The position numbers and the translations under genes were made by a program. The notes under the pieces are model-generated. The model had not been told where the DNA came from. It saw nothing but the letters and a program-made list of their open reading frames with translations, and ran no database searches. Of a stretch of 64,000 nucleotides of DNA, positions 36,866-47,899 are shown in pieces (positions within the stretch are counted from its first letter, which is position 1; each line of letters starts with the position of its first letter). The DNA comes from Pseudomonas sp. G2-4. Its GTDB lineage: Bacteria; Pseudomonadota; Gammaproteobacteria; Pseudomonadales; Pseudomonadaceae. The stretch covers positions 5,388,501 through 5,452,500 of the forward strand of contig NZ_CP125957.1 in assembly GCF_030064125.1 (NCBI RefSeq), read 5' to 3'.

Positions 36866-37948
36866 TTACTCGCCAATCGCAGCCAATTGGTCGGCCTGGT
36901 ATTCGGCCAACAACGGCTCGATGACCGCATCGACACCACCGGCAAGAATTTCGTCGAGGGAATACAGGGTCAGGTTGACGCGATGGTCGGTGACCCGGCC
37001 CTGGGCGAAGTTGTAGGTACGGATCCGCTCGGAGCGATCCCCCGAACCTACCAGCAGTTTGCGCTCACTGGCGATAGCGTTGGCCGCGGCGCTGGTCTGC
37101 TGGTCGTTGAGCTTGGCCGACAGCCAGGCCATGGCCCGCGCCCGGTTCTTGTGTTGGGAGCGTTCTTCCTGGCACTCGACGACGATGCCCGAAGGCAAGT
37201 GAGTGATGCGGATTGCCGAGTCAGTCTTGTTGACGTGCTGGCCACCCGCGCCAGAGGAGCGGTAGGTGTCGACCCGCAGGTCCGCCGGGTTGATCTCGAT
37301 GGCTTCCTGCTCGTCCGGCTCGGGCAATACCGCCACCGTGCAGGCCGAGGTGTGGATGCGACCCTGGGATTCGGTGGCCGGCACACGCTGGACACGGTGG
37401 GCACCGGATTCGAATTTCAGCTTGCCGTAGACGTTGTCGCCCTCGACTCGGGCGATGACTTCTTTATAGCCACCGTGTTCGCCTTCGTTCTCCGACAGGA
37501 TCTCGACACGCCAGCCGCGACGCTCGGCGTAGCGCGAATACATGCGGAACAGGTCTCCGGAAAAAATCGCCGCCTCGTCACCACCGGTGCCGGCACGGAT
37601 CTCGAGGAACACGTTGCGCCCATCGTTCGGGTCCTTGGGCAGCAGCATGCGTTGCAGGTTATCTTCCAGTTCGAGCAACCGCTCCTTGGCTTCGCGGACT
37701 TCTTCCACGGCCATTTCGCGCATGTCCGGGTCGTTGTCCTTGAGCAACGCCTGGGCGCCGTCGAGATCGCCCTGGACTTTGAGCAACTGTTTATACGTGG
37801 CGACAATCGGCTCGACTTCCGCGTACTCCTTGGAATAAGTGCGGAATTTGTTCTGGTCGGAAATGACTTCGCCATCGCCCAGCAAGGCGGTCAATTCTTC
37901 GAAACGGTCCTGGAGGATGTCCAGCTTATTGAGCAGTGACGCTTTCAT
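36866..37948 (-). CDS. prfA: Peptide chain release factor 1
   Basis: A 360-residue class I release factor recognising UAA and UAG. The catalytic GGQ is in [16 protein letters not shown], with the anticodon-like loop region upstream, and the length is canonical. Its ATG overlaps the hemA stop by 4 bases (ATGA), so it is coupled to hemA. A hemA-prfA-prmC order is conserved from E. coli to Pseudomonas. Confidence 0.97.
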   Translation of the reverse strand: MKASLLNKLDILQDRFEELTALLGDGEVISDQNKFRTYSKEYAEVEPIVATYKQLLKVQGDLDGAQALLKDNDPDMREMAVEEVREAKERLLELEDNLQRMLLPKDPNDGRNVFLEIRAGTGGDEAAIFSGDLFRMYSRYAERRGWRVEILSENEGEHGGYKEVIARVEGDNVYGKLKFESGAHRVQRVPATESQGRIHTSACTVAVLPEPDEQEAIEINPADLRVDTYRSSGAGGQHVNKTDSAIRITHLPSGIVVECQEERSQHKNRARAMAWLSAKLNDQQTSAAANAIASERKLLVGSGDRSERIRTYNFAQGRVTDHRVNLTLYSLDEILAGGVDAVIEPLLAEYQADQLAAIGE

Positions 37949-39234
37949 TGCGGTTTTTTATCCGAAAAACTATCCGGTGAACCCTCACCGAGGGCAAAGA
38001 GCTCCTGGGCCATCGCCAGCGCATCGAGGCGGCCTTCGGCAGTCAGCTTCTTGAGCTGGACACTGGGAGCGTGGAGCAGTTTGTTGGTCAGGCCGCGCGC
38101 CAACTGCACCAGCACCTCTTCGGCACTGCTGCCGTTGGCCAGCAGGCGCAGGGCTTTCTGAAGTTCTTCGTCGCGCAGGCGCTCGCTCTGTTGACGATAA
38201 GCCTTGAGCACATCCACCGCCGCCAGCTCGCGCAAGCGCACCATGAAATCGTCGGCGCCGACGGTAATCATCTCTTCCGCCGCCTGGGCCGCGCCTTGCC
38301 GGCTCTTGAGGTTCTCGGCAACCACTTCGTGCAGGTCGTCGACGCTGTAGAGATAAACGTCGTCCAGTTCGCCGACTTCCGGCTCGATGTCCCGGGGGAC
38401 GGCAATGTCCACCATGAAAATCGGTTTGTGCTTGCGTAGCTTCAGGGCACTTTCCACCGCGCCCTTGCCCAGGATCGGCAACTGGCTGGCGGTGGAACTG
38501 ATGACGATGTCGCTGTGTACCAGCTCAGCCGGGATGTCCGACAGCAACACTGCGTGGGCGCCAAACTGCTCGGCCAGGGTACTGGCCCGTTCCAAGGTCC
38601 GGTTGGCAACCACGATGCGCTTCACACCCAAGTCATGCAGATGACGGGCGACCAGGGTAATGGTCTCGCCAGCGCCGATCAGCAGCGCCTGGCTACGTTG
38701 CAAATCACTGAAAATCTGTTTCGCCAGGCTGACGGCGGCAAACGCCACGGACACCGGATTCTCGCCGATGGCAGTGTCCGTGCGTACCTGCTTGGCGGCG
38801 TTGAACGTCGCCTGGAACAGGCGCCCCAGCAGCGGGCCGACAGTGCCGGCCTCCCGCGCCACGGCGTAGGCCGACTTCATCTGGCCGAGAATCTGCGGCT
38901 CACCCAACACCAGCGAATCAAGGCCCGAAGCGACACGCATCATGTGACGAACGGCCGCATCATCCTCATGCACGTAGGCACTGGCGCGCAGCTCTTCAAG
39001 GCTCAGATTGTGATATTCGGCCAGCCAGCGCAGCACCGAATCCGGTGAAACGTGATCCTGCTCTATATAAAGCTCGCTGCGATTGCAGGTGGAGAGGATC
39101 GCAGCTTCGCGACTGTCGGTCAGTCGGCAGAGCTGCTGCAGGGCCTCAACCAGCTGCTCAGGCGTAAAGGCCACGCGCTCGCGGACGTCTACTGAAGCAG
39201 TCTTGTGGTTAATACCAAGTGCAAGGAAGGCCAT
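37945..39234 (-). CDS. hemA: Glutamyl-tRNA reductase
   Basis: A 429-residue enzyme reducing glutamyl-tRNA to glutamate-1-semialdehyde, the first step of C5 haem synthesis. The catalytic cysteine is in STCNRSELY, and the NADPH-binding region in [20 protein letters not shown]. The N-terminus [19 protein letters not shown] is diagnostic. First gene of the minus-strand operon and divergent from the TPR lipoprotein gene; about 172 bases between them hold both promoters. Confidence 0.97.
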   Translation of the reverse strand: MAFLALGINHKTASVDVRERVAFTPEQLVEALQQLCRLTDSREAAILSTCNRSELYIEQDHVSPDSVLRWLAEYHNLSLEELRASAYVHEDDAAVRHMMRVASGLDSLVLGEPQILGQMKSAYAVAREAGTVGPLLGRLFQATFNAAKQVRTDTAIGENPVSVAFAAVSLAKQIFSDLQRSQALLIGAGETITLVARHLHDLGVKRIVVANRTLERASTLAEQFGAHAVLLSDIPAELVHSDIVISSTASQLPILGKGAVESALKLRKHKPIFMVDIAVPRDIEPEVGELDDVYLYSVDDLHEVVAENLKSRQGAAQAAEEMITVGADDFMVRLRELAAVDVLKAYRQQSERLRDEELQKALRLLANGSSAEEVLVQLARGLTNKLLHAPSVQLKKLTAEGRLDALAMAQELFALGEGSPDSFSDKKPQ

Positions 39235-39406
39235 TCAAGGTCGCTGATGGTGACGTGAAGCCGGCAATTGTCCTACTTCGCCAGATTCAGAACAACCACT
39301 CGATCTCTATCGTCCCGAGCCGCGCCGTAAATCGACGGGGCGGTTATGTTTGACCGAAGGCTTGTGTCATGATGATCCGACCGCAGGTTAGTCGTCCTTT
39401 TCCTAT

Positions 39407-41131
39407 ATGAATAGATCTTCCGCGTTGCTCCTCGCTCTTGCCTTGCTCAGCGGCTGCCAGTCCATGGCCCCCGTGTCGACGGACGGTACGCCGCCGGTCG
39501 AAGACAGCACTCCGGCGCCTGAAAAACCCAAGGTCTACGGCTCGTTCAGCGAAGAAACCATCTTCAGCCTGTTGAGCGCCGAACTGGCAGGCCAGCGCAA
39601 TCGTTTCGACATTGCGCTGGACAACTACGTGACCCAGGCCATCAACACTCAGGACCCGGGCATCTCCGAGCGTGCGTTTCGCATCGCCGAGTACCTGGGC
39701 GCCGACCAGGCCGCGTTGGATACCGCGCTGATCTGGGCCAGAAACGCCCCGGACGACCTCGAAGCACAACGCGCCGCCGCCGTACAACTGGCGCGTGCCG
39801 GGCGCTACGACGACTCCATGGTGTACATGGAGAAAGTCCTGCTGGGCAAGGGTGATACCCACTTCGATTTTCTGGCGCTGTCCGCAGCCGACACCGACCA
39901 GGAAACCCGCAACGGCCTGACAAAAAGCTTCGATCGTCTGTTGCAGCGTCATCCGAACAACGGCCAGCTGATTTTCGGCAAGGCCCTGCTGTTGCAGCAG
40001 GACGGCGATACCCAGGGTGCCCTCACGCTGCTGGAAGACAACCCGCCTGAGCCCGGCGAAGTGGCGCCGATCCTGCTGCGCGCACGCCTGTTGCAAGGCT
40101 TGAACCGCGGTGACGAAGCGCTGCCGCTGCTGGAAAAAAGCATCAAGAAGTATCCGGATGACAAACGCCTGCGCCTCACCTACGCCCGCATGCTGGTGGA
40201 AAACAACCGCATGGACGACGCCAAGGTGGAGTTTTCCAGCCTGGTCCAGCAATACCCGGAGGATGACGAGTTGCGTTATTCCCTGGCGCTGGTGTGCCTG
40301 GAAGCCAAGGCCTGGGACGAAGCCAAGGGTTATCTGGAAGACCTGATCGCCCGAGAGAGTCACGTCGACTCGGCCCACCTGAACCTGGGGCGCATCGCCG
40401 AAGAACGCAACGACCCGGAGAGCGCGCTGATCGAGTATGCCCAGGTCGGCCCGGGCAATGACTATCTGCCGGCGCAGTTGCGCCAGGCCGATATCCTGAT
40501 GAGCAACGGTAAAACGGCCGAGGCCCAGAGCCGCCTCGCCGTCCAGCGCGACTCCCAACCGGACTACGGCATTCAGTTGTACCTGATCGAGGCCGAAACC
40601 TTGTCGGCCAACAATCAGGGCGACAAAGCCTGGAACGTGTTGCTACAAGCGTTGAAGCAGTACCCGGACGATTTGAACCTGCTGTACACCCGGGCCATGC
40701 TGGCGGAAAAACGCAATGACCTGGCCCAGATGGAGAAAGACCTGCGCCTGATCATCCAGCGCGACCCGGACAACGCCATGGCCCTCAATGCCCTCGGTTA
40801 CACCTTGTCGGATCGCACCACCCGCTACGACGAAGCCAAGGTACTGATCGAAAAAGCCCACCAGATCAATCCCGAAGACCCGGCAGTGCTCGACAGCCTG
40901 GGCTGGGTGAATTTCCGCCTGGGCAATCTCGACGAGGCCGAACGCTTGTTGCGCCAGGCCCTGGAGCGTTTTCCCGACCAGGAAGTCGCCGCTCACCTGG
41001 GCGAAGTCCTGTGGGCCAACGGCAAACAGCGCGAAGCCCGGCAGATCTGGAGCCGGTTCCTCAAGGACCAGCCTGACAGCCCCATTTTGCGCAGCACCAT
41101 CAAACGCCTGACCGGATCAGAGACCCTTTAA
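39407..41131 (+). CDS. TPR-repeat lipoprotein (PA4667-like)
   Basis: A 574-residue lipoprotein ([19 protein letters not shown], lipidated Cys17) whose mature part is almost wholly tetratricopeptide repeats. The clearest are [25 protein letters not shown] and [25 protein letters not shown] in the last third. It lies 4 bases before lolB on the same strand, as PA4667-PA4668 do. A scaffold role in outer-membrane assembly is likely by context, but no specific partner is established. Confidence 0.9.
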   Translation: MNRSSALLLALALLSGCQSMAPVSTDGTPPVEDSTPAPEKPKVYGSFSEETIFSLLSAELAGQRNRFDIALDNYVTQAINTQDPGISERAFRIAEYLGADQAALDTALIWARNAPDDLEAQRAAAVQLARAGRYDDSMVYMEKVLLGKGDTHFDFLALSAADTDQETRNGLTKSFDRLLQRHPNNGQLIFGKALLLQQDGDTQGALTLLEDNPPEPGEVAPILLRARLLQGLNRGDEALPLLEKSIKKYPDDKRLRLTYARMLVENNRMDDAKVEFSSLVQQYPEDDELRYSLALVCLEAKAWDEAKGYLEDLIARESHVDSAHLNLGRIAEERNDPESALIEYAQVGPGNDYLPAQLRQADILMSNGKTAEAQSRLAVQRDSQPDYGIQLYLIEAETLSANNQGDKAWNVLLQALKQYPDDLNLLYTRAMLAEKRNDLAQMEKDLRLIIQRDPDNAMALNALGYTLSDRTTRYDEAKVLIEKAHQINPEDPAVLDSLGWVNFRLGNLDEAERLLRQALERFPDQEVAAHLGEVLWANGKQREARQIWSRFLKDQPDSPILRSTIKRLTGSETL

Positions 41132-41135
41132 GATT

Positions 41136-41753
41136 ATGTTTTTGCGCCATTTCATCGTGTTCAGCTTCATCGCCCTGCTCGCCGGTTGCGCGGGCTTCGG
41201 CGCCCGTGAATCCGTCCAGGGCCAAGGCAACCAAGCCCAGTGGCGCGAACATAAGCAACAACTGAGTGGCCTCGATGGCTGGCAGATCGACGGCAAGATC
41301 GGCATTCGCGCCCCGAAAGACTCCGGCAGCGGCACGCTGTTCTGGTTGCAACGCCAGGACTACTACGACATTCGCCTGTCCGGCCCACTGGGTCGCGGCG
41401 CGGCGCGCCTGACCGGCCGACCGGGCCAGGTCTCGCTGGAGGTCGCCAACCAGGGGCGCTACGAGGCTCCCACCCCCGAAGCGTTGCTGGAAGAACAATT
41501 GGGCTGGAAGCTGCCGGTGTCCCACCTGACCTGGTGGGTTCGCGGACTGCCGGCACCGGACAGCAAGAGCCGCCTGACCCTCGACGCAGACAGCCGCCTG
41601 TCCAATCTGGAGCAGGATGACTGGCAGATCGAATACCTCAGCTACGCCCAGCAAAATGGCTACTGGCTGCCTGAGCGCATCAAGCTGCACGGCAGCAACC
41701 TCGACGTCACGCTGGTAATCAAGCAATGGCAGCCGCGCAAACTGGGGCAATGA
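41136..41753 (+). CDS. lolB: Outer-membrane lipoprotein receptor LolB
   Basis: A 205-residue lipoprotein that accepts lipoproteins from LolA and inserts them into the outer membrane. The leader [18 protein letters not shown] puts the lipid on Cys18. Family blocks [29 protein letters not shown] and [11 protein letters not shown] are present. It is 4 bases after the TPR gene and 1 base before ispE, a conserved order (lolB-ispE-prs). Confidence 0.94.
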   Translation: MFLRHFIVFSFIALLAGCAGFGARESVQGQGNQAQWREHKQQLSGLDGWQIDGKIGIRAPKDSGSGTLFWLQRQDYYDIRLSGPLGRGAARLTGRPGQVSLEVANQGRYEAPTPEALLEEQLGWKLPVSHLTWWVRGLPAPDSKSRLTLDADSRLSNLEQDDWQIEYLSYAQQNGYWLPERIKLHGSNLDVTLVIKQWQPRKLGQ

Positions 41754-41754
41754 C

Positions 41755-42606
41755 ATGACCGCTGCACGCCTGACCTTGCCCTCCCCGGCCAAGCTCAACC
41801 TGATGTTGCACATCCTGGGTCGTCGGCCGGACGGCTATCACGAACTGCAGACAATTTTTCAGTTCCTGGACTACGGCGATGAAATCACCTTTGCCGTGCG
41901 CGACGACGGGGTGATTCGCCTGCACACCGAATTCGAAGGCGTCCCCCACGACAGCAACCTGATCGTCAAAGCCGCGAAACGACTCCAGGAACAATCCGGT
42001 TGTTCGCTGGGCATTGATATCTGGATCGAAAAAATCCTGCCCATGGGCGGCGGCATCGGTGGTGGCAGCTCGAATGCGGCGACGACGCTCCTGGGACTCA
42101 ACCACCTGTGGCAGCTGGGCTGGGATGCCGATCGCCTGGCCGCGCTGGGCCTGACGCTGGGCGCTGACGTGCCGGTTTTCGTGCGTGGCCACGCCGCTTT
42201 CGCCGAGGGCGTGGGGGAAAAACTCACACCGGTAGAACCCGAAGAACCCTGGTACTTGGTACTGGTACCGCAAGTATCTGTAAGTACAGCAGAAATTTTT
42301 TCAGATCCGCTGTTGACACGTAACTCCCCGCCCATTAAAGTGCGCCCCGTTCCCAAGGGAAACAGTCGAAATGACTGCTTACCGGTGGTAGCAAGGCGTT
42401 ATCCAGATGTTCGTAACGCCTTGAATTTGTTAGGTAAATTTACCGAAGCAAAACTCACCGGAACTGGAAGTTGTGTGTTTGGGGGCTTCCCAAGCAAAGC
42501 TGAAGCTGATAAAGTCTCGGCCCTTCTGACAGAGACCCTTACGGGGTTTGTAGCAAAAGGAAGCAACGTTTCGATGTTGCATCGCAAGCTGCAAAGCCTG
42601 CTCTAA
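41755..42606 (+). CDS. ispE: 4-diphosphocytidyl-2-C-methyl-D-erythritol kinase IspE
   Basis: A 283-residue GHMP kinase of the MEP isoprenoid pathway. The ATP loop [17 protein letters not shown] and the N-terminal [23 protein letters not shown] are clear. From about 42270 to the stop the coding sequence is AT-richer and uses codons rarer for this genome (TTA, GTA, AAA). A promoter-like TTGACA-N17-TAAAGT lies inside it at 42313. The C-terminal half is otherwise homologous in pattern ([11 protein letters not shown]), so the gene is intact. Confidence 0.95.
   Translation: MTAARLTLPSPAKLNLMLHILGRRPDGYHELQTIFQFLDYGDEITFAVRDDGVIRLHTEFEGVPHDSNLIVKAAKRLQEQSGCSLGIDIWIEKILPMGGGIGGGSSNAATTLLGLNHLWQLGWDADRLAALGLTLGADVPVFVRGHAAFAEGVGEKLTPVEPEEPWYLVLVPQVSVSTAEIFSDPLLTRNSPPIKVRPVPKGNSRNDCLPVVARRYPDVRNALNLLGKFTEAKLTGTGSCVFGGFPSKAEADKVSALLTETLTGFVAKGSNVSMLHRKLQSLL
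42313..42341 (+). promoter_or_regulatory. Putative sigma-70 promoter inside ispE
   Basis: A consensus -35 (TTGACA, 42313-42318), a 17-base spacer and TAAAGT (42336-42341; 4 of 6 matches to the -10) lie about 300 bases before tRNA-Gln. It could drive tRNA-Gln and prs separately from lolB-ispE. Confidence 0.5.
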
Positions 42607-42613
42607 AAGGAAT

Positions 42614-42630
42614 CGAGTGCTGGGCACTCG
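42614..42630. other. Small perfect hairpin between ispE and tRNA-Gln
   Basis: CGAGTGC-TGG-GCACTCG forms a 7-base stem with a 3-base loop, 13 bases before the tRNA. There is no U-tract, so it is more likely a processing or stability element than a terminator. Confidence 0.35.
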
Positions 42631-42643
42631 CAGCAACAGATAC

Positions 42644-42718
42644 AGGGGCGTCGCCAAGCGGTAAGGCAGCAGGTTTTGATCCTGCCATGCGTTGGTTCGA
42701 ATCCAGCCGCCCCTGCCA
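42644..42718 (+). tRNA. tRNA-Gln (anticodon TTG)
   Basis: A 75-base tRNA with acceptor stem AGGGGCG/CGCCCCT, D-arm CGCCAAGCGGTAAGGCAG, anticodon stem GCAGG/CCTGC around TTTTGAT (anticodon TTG), T-arm GGTTCGAATCC and encoded CCA end. It lies 37 bases after ispE and 46 before prs. The same placement of a glutamine tRNA between ispE and prs is common in gammaproteobacteria. Confidence 0.97.
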
Positions 42719-42764
42719 TTTTCCTATACTCATCCAGGTTACCCTCAGCCTTCAGGTACTGCGC

Positions 42765-43706
42765 GTGTCCAAGATGATGGTCTTTACGGGGAACGCCAAC
42801 CCCGATCTGGCTCGGCGTGTAGTACGTCAGCTGCATATCCCTCTCGGTGACATTTCTGTCGGTAAGTTCTCCGACGGCGAAATCACTGCCGAGATCAATG
42901 AAAACGTTCGCGGTAAAGACGTCTTCATTATTCAGCCGACTTGCGCTCCGACCAACGATAACCTGATGGAACTCGTCGTGATGGCTGATGCCTTCCGCCG
43001 TTCCTCGGCTACTCGTATCACTGCTGTTATTCCTTACTTTGGTTATGCCCGTCAGGATCGCCGTCCGCGTTCCGCACGTGTGGCAATCAGCGCGAAAGTC
43101 GTGGCTGATATGCTGACCGTAGTCGGCATCGATCGTGTCCTCACGGTTGATCTGCATGCTGACCAGATCCAGGGCTTCTTCGATATTCCCGTGGACAACA
43201 TCTACGGCTCCCCAGTCCTGGTGGATGACATTGAAGATCAGCGCTTCGAAAACCTGATGATCGTGTCCCCGGACATTGGTGGCGTCGTGCGTGCACGGGC
43301 CGTTGCCAAATCCCTGGGCGTGGATCTGGGTATCATCGACAAACGCCGCGAGAAGGCCAATCACTCCGAAGTGATGCACATCATCGGCGATGTCGAAGGG
43401 CGTACCTGTATTCTGGTCGATGACATGGTCGATACCGCCGGCACCCTGTGCCACGCGGCCAAGGCCCTGAAAGAGCATGGCGCTGCCAAGGTCTTTGCCT
43501 ACTGCACACACCCTGTGCTGTCGGGTCGAGCGATCGAAAACATTGAAAATTCCGTGCTGGACGAACTGGTGGTGACGAACACCATCCCGTTGTCCGCTGC
43601 CGCACAGGCCTGTGCGCGTATCCGCCAACTGGATATCGCACCGGTTGTTGCCGAAGCGGTTCGCCGCATCAGCAATGAAGAATCGATCAGCGCGATGTTC
43701 CGCTAA
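42765..43706 (+). CDS. prs: Ribose-phosphate pyrophosphokinase
   Basis: A 313-residue enzyme making PRPP from ribose-5-phosphate and ATP, feeding hpt and upp elsewhere in the window. The PRPP-binding signature [19 protein letters not shown] and the flexible loop [13 protein letters not shown] are present. GTG 42765 (followed by [14 protein letters not shown]) gives the standard length; the ATG at 42687 lies in the tRNA and is rejected. A strong terminator follows. Confidence 0.95.
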   Translation: MSKMMVFTGNANPDLARRVVRQLHIPLGDISVGKFSDGEITAEINENVRGKDVFIIQPTCAPTNDNLMELVVMADAFRRSSATRITAVIPYFGYARQDRRPRSARVAISAKVVADMLTVVGIDRVLTVDLHADQIQGFFDIPVDNIYGSPVLVDDIEDQRFENLMIVSPDIGGVVRARAVAKSLGVDLGIIDKRREKANHSEVMHIIGDVEGRTCILVDDMVDTAGTLCHAAKALKEHGAAKVFAYCTHPVLSGRAIENIENSVLDELVVTNTIPLSAAAQACARIRQLDIAPVVAEAVRRISNEESISAMFR

Positions 43707-43740
43707 GGGCCCTGCCCTTGCCGTGACATCTCGTTGACGA

Positions 43741-43786
43741 AAAGCGCCCCGCCCCGGCATTCACTGTCGGGGCGGGGCTTTTTTGC
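43741..43786 (+). terminator. Intrinsic terminator of prs
   Basis: CCCCGCCCCG and CGGGGCGGGG form a long GC stem around an 11-base loop, followed by CTTTTTT. Confidence 0.95.
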
Positions 43787-43849
43787 CCATATCGCCTTTA
43801 GCGCTGGTCGCAAGCGCTGGGGTGAATGTGGTTACTTTGGAGATACAAC

Positions 43850-44452
43850 ATGAACGAATTTACCCTGAATGCTGAAGTGCGTTCCGACCTGGGGAAAGGT
43901 GCGAGCCGCCGCCTGCGTCGTCTCGCAAGCCTGGTTCCAGCTGTAGTCTACGGTGGCGAGAAAGCCCCTGAGTCCATCAGCATGCTGGCCAAAGAAGTTG
44001 CCAAACTGCTCGAAAACGAAGCGGCCTACAGCCACATCATCGAGCTGAACGTTGGTGGCACCAAGCAAAACGTCGTGATCAAAGCCCTGCAGCGTCACCC
44101 GGCCAAAGGCCACGTGATGCACGCTGACTTCGTACGCGTAGTAGCCGGCCAGAAACTGACCGCTATCGTGCCTGTACACTTCGTTGGCGAAGCGGCTCCA
44201 ATCAAGAAAGGCGGCGAGATCTCGCACGTGACTTCGGAAATCGAAGTAACTTGCCTGCCGAAAGACCTGCCTGAATTCATCGAAGTCGACCTGACTGACG
44301 CCGAAGTCGGCACGATCATTCACTTGTCCGACCTCAAGGCGCCTAAAGGCGTTGAGTTTGTTGCTCTGGCACACGGCGATGACAAGGCTGTTGCCAACGT
44401 CCACGCTCCACGTGTTGCTCCAGAAGCAACTGAAGAAGGCGCTGCAGAGTAA
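43850..44452 (+). CDS. rplY: 50S ribosomal protein L25/stress protein Ctc
   Basis: A 200-residue long-form L25 (Ctc type) that binds 5S rRNA. The N-terminal L25 domain ([21 protein letters not shown]) is followed by a C-terminal TL5 domain ending in [15 protein letters not shown] 43850 with GGAGATACAAC upstream is preferred over the ORF start at 43826. It is separated from prs by a terminator and precedes pth, as in P. aeruginosa PA4671-PA4672. Confidence 0.95.
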   Translation: MNEFTLNAEVRSDLGKGASRRLRRLASLVPAVVYGGEKAPESISMLAKEVAKLLENEAAYSHIIELNVGGTKQNVVIKALQRHPAKGHVMHADFVRVVAGQKLTAIVPVHFVGEAAPIKKGGEISHVTSEIEVTCLPKDLPEFIEVDLTDAEVGTIIHLSDLKAPKGVEFVALAHGDDKAVANVHAPRVAPEATEEGAAE

Positions 44453-44618
44453 TTTCACTCTGTCGCCGGAGTGACCGGAAACATCGCGGACTGGAACGTA
44501 GCGAGACAGCGGGCGAGAACGCGAAGTTTACTTAACGGTAGATCCGCACTTTTCGTCCACTGTCGCCACACCGTTTGAGCGCGACGTTGTTATCCACACT
44601 CCAGGAAGGGCCCCTATC

Positions 44619-45203
44619 GTGACTGCCATTAAACTGATCGTTGGCCTGGGAAATCCAGGCGCCGAATACGAACAGACCCGGCATAACGCAGGGGCCCTTT
44701 TTGTTGAGCGCATCGCGCACGCACAAGGCGTCAGCCTGGCGGCCGATCGCAAATATTTCGGCCTGACCGGGCGCTTTTCGCATCAGGGTCAGGATGTTCG
44801 TCTGCTGATTCCCACCACCTACATGAACCGCAGCGGCCAGGCCGTAGCGGCATTGGCCGGTTTCTTTCGCATCAAGCCGGAAGAAATCCTGGTGGCCCAC
44901 GACGAACTCGACCTGCCTCCGGGCGTTGCCAAGCTCAAGCAGGGCGGCGGCCATGGCGGTCATAACGGGTTGCGCGACATCATTGCGCAACTGGGTAATC
45001 AGAATACCTTTCACCGCCTGCGGCTTGGCATTGGCCACCCGGGCGTTGCCAGTATGGTTTCAAACTTTGTCCTGGGTCGTGCGCCTCGCGCCGAACAGGA
45101 AAAACTCGATGCCAGCATCGACTTTGCCCTCGGCGTGCTGCCGGATATCCTCGCCGGTGAATGGAACCGTGCGATGAAAAACCTGCACAGCCAGAAGGCC
45201 TGA
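44619..45203 (+). CDS. pth: Peptidyl-tRNA hydrolase
   Basis: A 194-residue enzyme that releases peptides from stalled peptidyl-tRNAs. Catalytic His is in [12 protein letters not shown], and the family motifs [10 protein letters not shown] and HDELDLPPG are present. The start is GTG 44619 with AGGAAGGG upstream. About 165 bases without a gene separate it from rplY. ychF follows 22 bases later. Confidence 0.96.
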   Translation: MTAIKLIVGLGNPGAEYEQTRHNAGALFVERIAHAQGVSLAADRKYFGLTGRFSHQGQDVRLLIPTTYMNRSGQAVAALAGFFRIKPEEILVAHDELDLPPGVAKLKQGGGHGGHNGLRDIIAQLGNQNTFHRLRLGIGHPGVASMVSNFVLGRAPRAEQEKLDASIDFALGVLPDILAGEWNRAMKNLHSQKA

Positions 45204-45225
45204 CACTTATCCGAGGGGAAACACC

Positions 45226-46326
45226 ATGGGATTCAATTGCGGCATCGTCGGCCTGCCTAACGTCGGCAAGTCCACCCTGTTCAACGCCCTGACCAAATCC
45301 GGTATCGCGGCCGAGAACTTCCCCTTCTGCACCATCGAGCCGAACACTGGCATCGTGCCGATGCCGGATCCGCGCCTGGAGGCACTGGCGGCTATCGTCA
45401 ACCCCAAGCGCATCCTGCCGACCACCATGGAATTCGTCGACATTGCAGGGCTCGTCGCCGGCGCCTCGAAAGGTGAAGGCCTGGGCAACAAGTTCCTGGC
45501 CAACATCCGTGAAACCGACGCCATCGCCCACGTGGTGCGCTGCTTTGAAGATGAGAACGTGATTCACGTTTCCAACAGCGTCGACCCAAAACGCGACATC
45601 GAGATCATCGACCTGGAACTGATCTTCGCCGACCTCGACAGCTGCGAGAAGCAACTGCAGAAAGTCACTCGCAACGCCAAGGGCGGCGACAAGGACGCGG
45701 TCGTGCAGAAAGGCCTGCTGGAGCAGTTGATTGCCCACTTCACCGAAGGCAAGCCTGCCCGCAGCCTGATGAAGAACATGAGCACCGACGAGAAGGTGGT
45801 GATCAAGGGTTTCCACCTGCTGACCACCAAACCGGTCATGTACATCGCCAACGTCGCTGAAGACGGTTTCGAAAACAATCCGCACCTGGACGTGGTCCGG
45901 GCCATTGCCGAAGAAGAAGGCGCCATGGTCGTTCCGGTCTGCAACAAGATCGAAGCGGAAATCGCCGAGCTGGACGATGGTGAAGAGAAAGACATGTTCC
46001 TCGAGGCCCTGGGCCTGGAAGAGCCTGGCCTGAACCGCGTGATCCGCGCTGGCTACGAAATGCTCCACCTGCAGACCTACTTCACCGCCGGTGTCGAAGA
46101 AGTCCGCGCCTGGACCGTACGCGTCGGCGCCACCGCCCCGCAAGCTGCCGGCGTGATCCACACCGACTTCGAGAAAGGCTTCATCCGCGCCGAAGTCATC
46201 GCCTACGCCGACTTCATCCAGTACAAGGGCGAAGCCGGTACCAAGGAAGCCGGTAAATGGCGTCTGGAAGGCAAGGAATACATCGTCAAGGATGGCGACG
46301 TGATGCACTTCCGCTTTAACGTCTGA
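45226..46326 (+). CDS. ychF: Redox-regulated ribosome-binding ATPase YchF
   Basis: A 366-residue Obg-family P-loop protein that prefers ATP. G1 motif [14 protein letters not shown], switch [18 protein letters not shown] block [17 protein letters not shown], and a C-terminal TGS domain ([23 protein letters not shown]) are present. The pth-ychF pair is conserved across bacteria. It ends with a strong terminator and marks the end of the conserved block. Confidence 0.97.
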   Translation: MGFNCGIVGLPNVGKSTLFNALTKSGIAAENFPFCTIEPNTGIVPMPDPRLEALAAIVNPKRILPTTMEFVDIAGLVAGASKGEGLGNKFLANIRETDAIAHVVRCFEDENVIHVSNSVDPKRDIEIIDLELIFADLDSCEKQLQKVTRNAKGGDKDAVVQKGLLEQLIAHFTEGKPARSLMKNMSTDEKVVIKGFHLLTTKPVMYIANVAEDGFENNPHLDVVRAIAEEEGAMVVPVCNKIEAEIAELDDGEEKDMFLEALGLEEPGLNRVIRAGYEMLHLQTYFTAGVEEVRAWTVRVGATAPQAAGVIHTDFEKGFIRAEVIAYADFIQYKGEAGTKEAGKWRLEGKEYIVKDGDVMHFRFNV

Positions 46327-46349
46327 CCCGCCCCGCTACGCAGCATTCA

Positions 46350-46385
46350 AAAAGCCCCGTTATCGCCCCGCGAAGCGGGGCTTTT
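46350..46385 (+). terminator. Intrinsic terminator of ychF
   Basis: AAAAGCCCCG (46350-46359) pairs with CGGGGCTTTT (46376-46385); the loop contains a competing CCCCGCGAAGCGGGG hairpin. The A- and T-rich flanks permit bidirectional function. Confidence 0.92.
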
Positions 46386-46619
46386 GCGTTGGAGCATCTC
46401 ATTGCAATTTCAGAACCGTCCGACATCAATCCGTTGCCCGATCCCCTAGCCTTCGTTTGCTTGAACAGCAGCGACGTGTACCGTGTTGTCCTGCCCAAAT
46501 AACGTGTAACAGCCCATTCGTAGGCGTGCTCAAATGACCAGCCGCCGGTTTGCCGTCCCATTTAGTTTGTGTCACAGGCAGCGGGTTGTTCATCAGTGTC
46601 ACATGATAAAGGAAGCATC

Positions 46620-47828
46620 ATGGCAAACCCCTACCGCGAACTTTTCTCCGCCCCGGGTGCCATCGGGCTAGTGATTACGAGCGCCATTGCCCGTCTGCCA
46701 CAGGCAATGATCGGCATTGGCATCATCACCATGTTGGTGCAGCAGACAGGACTTTATTGGCTGGCAGGCGCGGTCGCCGGTACTTATACCCTGGCGACTG
46801 CGCTTTTCGGTCCGCAAGTATCGAAACTTGTCGACCGGCGGGGGCAACGCCAGGTTTTGCCCCCTTTGGCGGCCTTCAGCACCAGTATGCTGCTCGCGCT
46901 GATCATTGCCGTGTATGTGAGCGCTCCGGTCACACTATTGTTTATTCTCGCGGCATTGGCGGGCACGATGCCAAGCATGCCCGCCATGATAAGAGCACGC
47001 TGGATACAGCTTTTCCGTGGCAAGCCACAGCTACACACAGCCTTTTCCCTGGATACAGTTATAACTGAACTGGCCTTTGTCATCGGCCCACCACTTGCCA
47101 TTGGTTTGAGCATCAGCTTTTTTGCCCAAGCCGGGCCCCTTGCTGCGGTCTTGTTGTTGGTGGTCGGCGTGACGGTGTTTCTTATGCAGCGGCAGACGGA
47201 ACCGAAGGTGGTCGTGGGCACGGCAAGGAGCACAGGGTCGACCTTGCTTATCCCCGGCGTTCCTACCATCGTGCTAGCACTGCTGGCGATGGGCGTAATT
47301 GGAGGATCCGTTGACGTGGCGGTTGTCGCCTTTGCCAACGCACAGGGCTGGCCCGCGTCTGCCAGCTTCATCCTGGCAGCCTATGCCCTCGGCTCACTGA
47401 TCGCAGGCCTGGCGTTCGGCGCCTTAAGGGTTTCCATGCCGATTGATCAGCAGTTTTTTATCGGGTCGCTGGTAACGGCAGTCACTGCTGTGTTGCCCAT
47501 TCTTTCACCGAACGTCTATGTACTTTCCGGGATGCTATTTGTGGCAGGCGTGTCGTTTGCGCCGACGATGGTCATCATCATGAATCTCGGTACGATGATT
47601 GTTCCGCCTTCCAGGATCACCGAAGGGTTTACGTGGATGTCGACCGGCGTCAGCATCGGCGTAGCGCTCGGCGGCCTATTGGCGGGTTTGGTCATCGACG
47701 TCTGTGGCGCACAGGCAGGGTTCGGCGTCGCGATTGTCGCGGGCCTGGCCATGGTACTGATAGTGCTTCTAGGGCTGCGTACACTGCGCACTTCGTCTGC
47801 AACTGGTCACGAAATCACCATCCAGTGA
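46620..47828 (+). CDS. Major facilitator superfamily transporter
   Basis: A 402-residue inner-membrane protein with about 12 hydrophobic segments. The DRRGQR element between helices 2 and 3 (KLVDRRGQRQVL) corresponds to the MFS loop motif, and the C-terminal half has TWMSTGVSIGVALGGLLAGLVID. The start at 46620 has AAAGGAAGC upstream. Codon choice (more ATA, TTA and CTA) looks less adapted than in ychF, hinting at acquisition. The substrate is unknown; the family resemblance is to small-molecule exporters. Confidence 0.88.
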   Translation: MANPYRELFSAPGAIGLVITSAIARLPQAMIGIGIITMLVQQTGLYWLAGAVAGTYTLATALFGPQVSKLVDRRGQRQVLPPLAAFSTSMLLALIIAVYVSAPVTLLFILAALAGTMPSMPAMIRARWIQLFRGKPQLHTAFSLDTVITELAFVIGPPLAIGLSISFFAQAGPLAAVLLLVVGVTVFLMQRQTEPKVVVGTARSTGSTLLIPGVPTIVLALLAMGVIGGSVDVAVVAFANAQGWPASASFILAAYALGSLIAGLAFGALRVSMPIDQQFFIGSLVTAVTAVLPILSPNVYVLSGMLFVAGVSFAPTMVIIMNLGTMIVPPSRITEGFTWMSTGVSIGVALGGLLAGLVIDVCGAQAGFGVAIVAGLAMVLIVLLGLRTLRTSSATGHEITIQ

Positions 47829-47899
47829 TGTGCATTACTGGTCTTGATGCACTGCGGGGCGTGGCAGCAATCACTGCCACGCAACTTCTCATGTGGCCG

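Noticed and set aside
42687..42764. Upstream ATG for prs
   Set aside because: It lies within tRNA-Gln; the GTG at 42765 yields the standard N-terminus and length.
44980..46308. 442-residue minus-strand ORF opposite pth/ychF
   Set aside because: Shadow frame; both genes on the plus strand are well-conserved housekeeping genes.
46316..46561. 81-residue minus-strand ORF after ychF
   Set aside because: It crosses the ychF terminator and overlaps the ychF stop; no ribosome site or family seen.
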